Origin: Zunongwangia mangrovi
GTDB taxonomy: Bacteria > Bacteroidota > Bacteroidia > Flavobacteriales > Flavobacteriaceae
Direction: 5' to 3'
Assembly (NCBI RefSeq): GCF_900112105.1
Contig: NZ_FOKV01000001.1
Span: 1-64,000, forward strand
DNA: 64,000 nt
The notes under the pieces: model-generated
The model's input: the letters and a program-made list of their open reading frames with translations, nothing else
What the model was told of the DNA's origin: nothing
Databases searched by the model: none
Part shown: positions 63,199 through 64,000 of the stretch, piece by piece
Layout: every line of letters begins with the position of its first letter
How positions within the stretch are numbered: the stretch's first letter is position 1
Made by a program: the position numbers and the translations under genes

Positions 63199-64000
63199 TT
63201 ATAACTGAGGGATACGCACAGTTTCACCTATCCAACAACCAATCTGGATAGCATCTCCTGCTTTTTTCCCTTCTTGGAATACATCAGATTTTTGTGGGGC
63301 ACGACCATTGTAAGCCGCTACTGTTGCATTCGCATGTTTAGAAAGAGATGGATCTACTCTACCAGCTTTTGCCACATACTCTGCAGCTAACCAGTAAACA
63401 GCTCTTTTGTTAAAAGCAGTATCACCACAGTTGTTTGCACTATCTGCATACATATCTGCAATATTCAAGTAAGCTCTACCGTAAGATGGCTTAGCCTGAA
63501 CCGCCTTTCTATAAAAGTTTCTAGCTTGTGAAAAACTTCCTGAAGACTTATAGTTCTGAGCGATTCTATAGTAAATTTTCGCTTTATCTCCTGGTTCTTC
63601 TTCAAGCTCTGCAGCTTCATTATAATATTCTAAAGCCTTAGCTCTATCACCATCTGCTTCTGCTAACTGTCCTAAAGAATAAGCAGATGCTGCAGAAGGC
63701 TCTAATTGATGAAGCGCCTCAGAAACTTTAAAGAATAATGGATCTTCACAGTCTTTAGCTGAAAGACGAGCATTTGCATTTTTTAACCATGCTACATCTT
63801 CTTTTTTAGCTTCAAAATCTTTTTCATAAAGCGGCACAAGATTATCACAATCTGCACGTGCTCCTAATTTAGCATTTAAAGCATTTTTAACTGCATTAAA
63901 GTTAGTTAGTCTACGCTCTGCTATACCAGCTGTTTTTTCTTCTTTAGCTGTTAACTCTTCACCAGAATCTTGCTTCTCGATTAGCGGCTGTAAACGATCT
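63199..64000 (-). CDS. tetratricopeptide-repeat protein (partial)
   Basis: The frame stays open from the right edge of the window down to 63199, so only the C-terminal 267 residues are visible; the start lies beyond 64000. It contains TPR repeats (ASAYSLGQLAEADGDRAKAL, AKIYYRIAQNYKSSGSFSQA and GRAYLNIADMYADSAN) and a cysteine-containing region before them (GARADCDNL). The C terminus ends IGETVRIPQL. Such proteins serve as envelope scaffolds; the role here is unknown. It is the first visible gene of the operon with lptC, whose start codon follows the stop by one base. Confidence 0.85.
   Translation of the reverse strand, partial: DRLQPLIEKQDSGEELTAKEEKTAGIAERRLTNFNAVKNALNAKLGARADCDNLVPLYEKDFEAKKEDVAWLKNANARLSAKDCEDPLFFKVSEALHQLEPSAASAYSLGQLAEADGDRAKALEYYNEAAELEEEPGDKAKIYYRIAQNYKSSGSFSQARNFYRKAVQAKPSYGRAYLNIADMYADSANNCGDTAFNKRAVYWLAAEYVAKAGRVDPSLSKHANATVAAYNGRAPQKSDVFQEGKKAGDAIQIGCWIGETVRIPQL

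Noticed and set aside
1-64000. tRNA genes, insertion sequences or prophage genes
   Set aside because: I looked for cloverleaf arms, transposase motifs and phage structural proteins while reading and found none; a proper scan could still find a missed one.

Overview
The window comes from a flavobacterium (Bacteroidota, Flavobacteriaceae). The evidence is: promoters of the Bacteroidota type (TTG, about 19 bases, TAnnTTTG), SusC/SusD pairs, exosortase XrtF with its partner protein, a HYC_CC_PP protein, a GYDIA-type GHMP kinase with a mevalonate-pathway HMG-CoA reductase, an A/T-rich base composition, and few Shine-Dalgarno sites. A marine genus near Zunongwangia, Gramella or Salegentibacter is a guess from protein flavour only.

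Layout. 1-560 is the promoter and leader region of a ribosomal RNA operon that is read leftward and lies just outside the window; it carries four tandem promoters. 705-13752 (minus strand) holds a Porin_10-type porin, two SusC/SusD pairs with rnhB inserted in the opposite direction, and a 5'-truncated susD remnant that abuts lipB. 13792-19886 is housekeeping: pmp3-lipB diverging from lysS, then a large secreted zinc metalloprotease and a small periplasmic protein.

19957-34062 (minus strand) is a copper-handling island. Its genes, in transcription order, encode a HYC_CC_PP protein, a CusA-type RND pump, a TolC-like channel, a CusB adaptor fused to DUF3347, a PepSY membrane protein, a DUF3347 lipoprotein, a small regulator with a CxxC metal-binding-like head and an AraC DNA-binding tail, a 16-cysteine copper-storage protein, a P1B ATPase with three HMA repeats and two HMBD modules, and a YraQ/ArsP-type permease. 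Two intergenic hairpins divide the island into three blocks. As a set it could carry copper from cytoplasmic storage (Csp) and export (CopA) to export across both membranes (CusCBA).

34202-44859 has the exosortase XrtF pair, a free-methionine-sulfoxide-reductase-like GAF protein, an FtsX-type permease, purH and the cell-shape operon mreBCD-pbp2-rodA. 45015-52201 has a Prc-like protease, then surE, a small membrane protein, lpxB, an NlpC/P60 lipoprotein and comEC. 52234-56399 (minus) is a peptide-use cluster: a DPP IV-like peptidase, a POT peptide transporter and a thioredoxin-fold protein. 56590-58826 holds HMG-CoA reductase and a GHMP kinase. 58940-64000 (minus) is an envelope operon of TPR protein, lptC, small membrane protein, CNNM/CBS protein and a PpiD/SurA-like isomerase; a terminator-like hairpin lies inside the first codons of lptC.

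No tRNA, CRISPR array, insertion sequence or phage gene was seen. All functional calls come from reading motifs in the translated sequence; no database search was possible.
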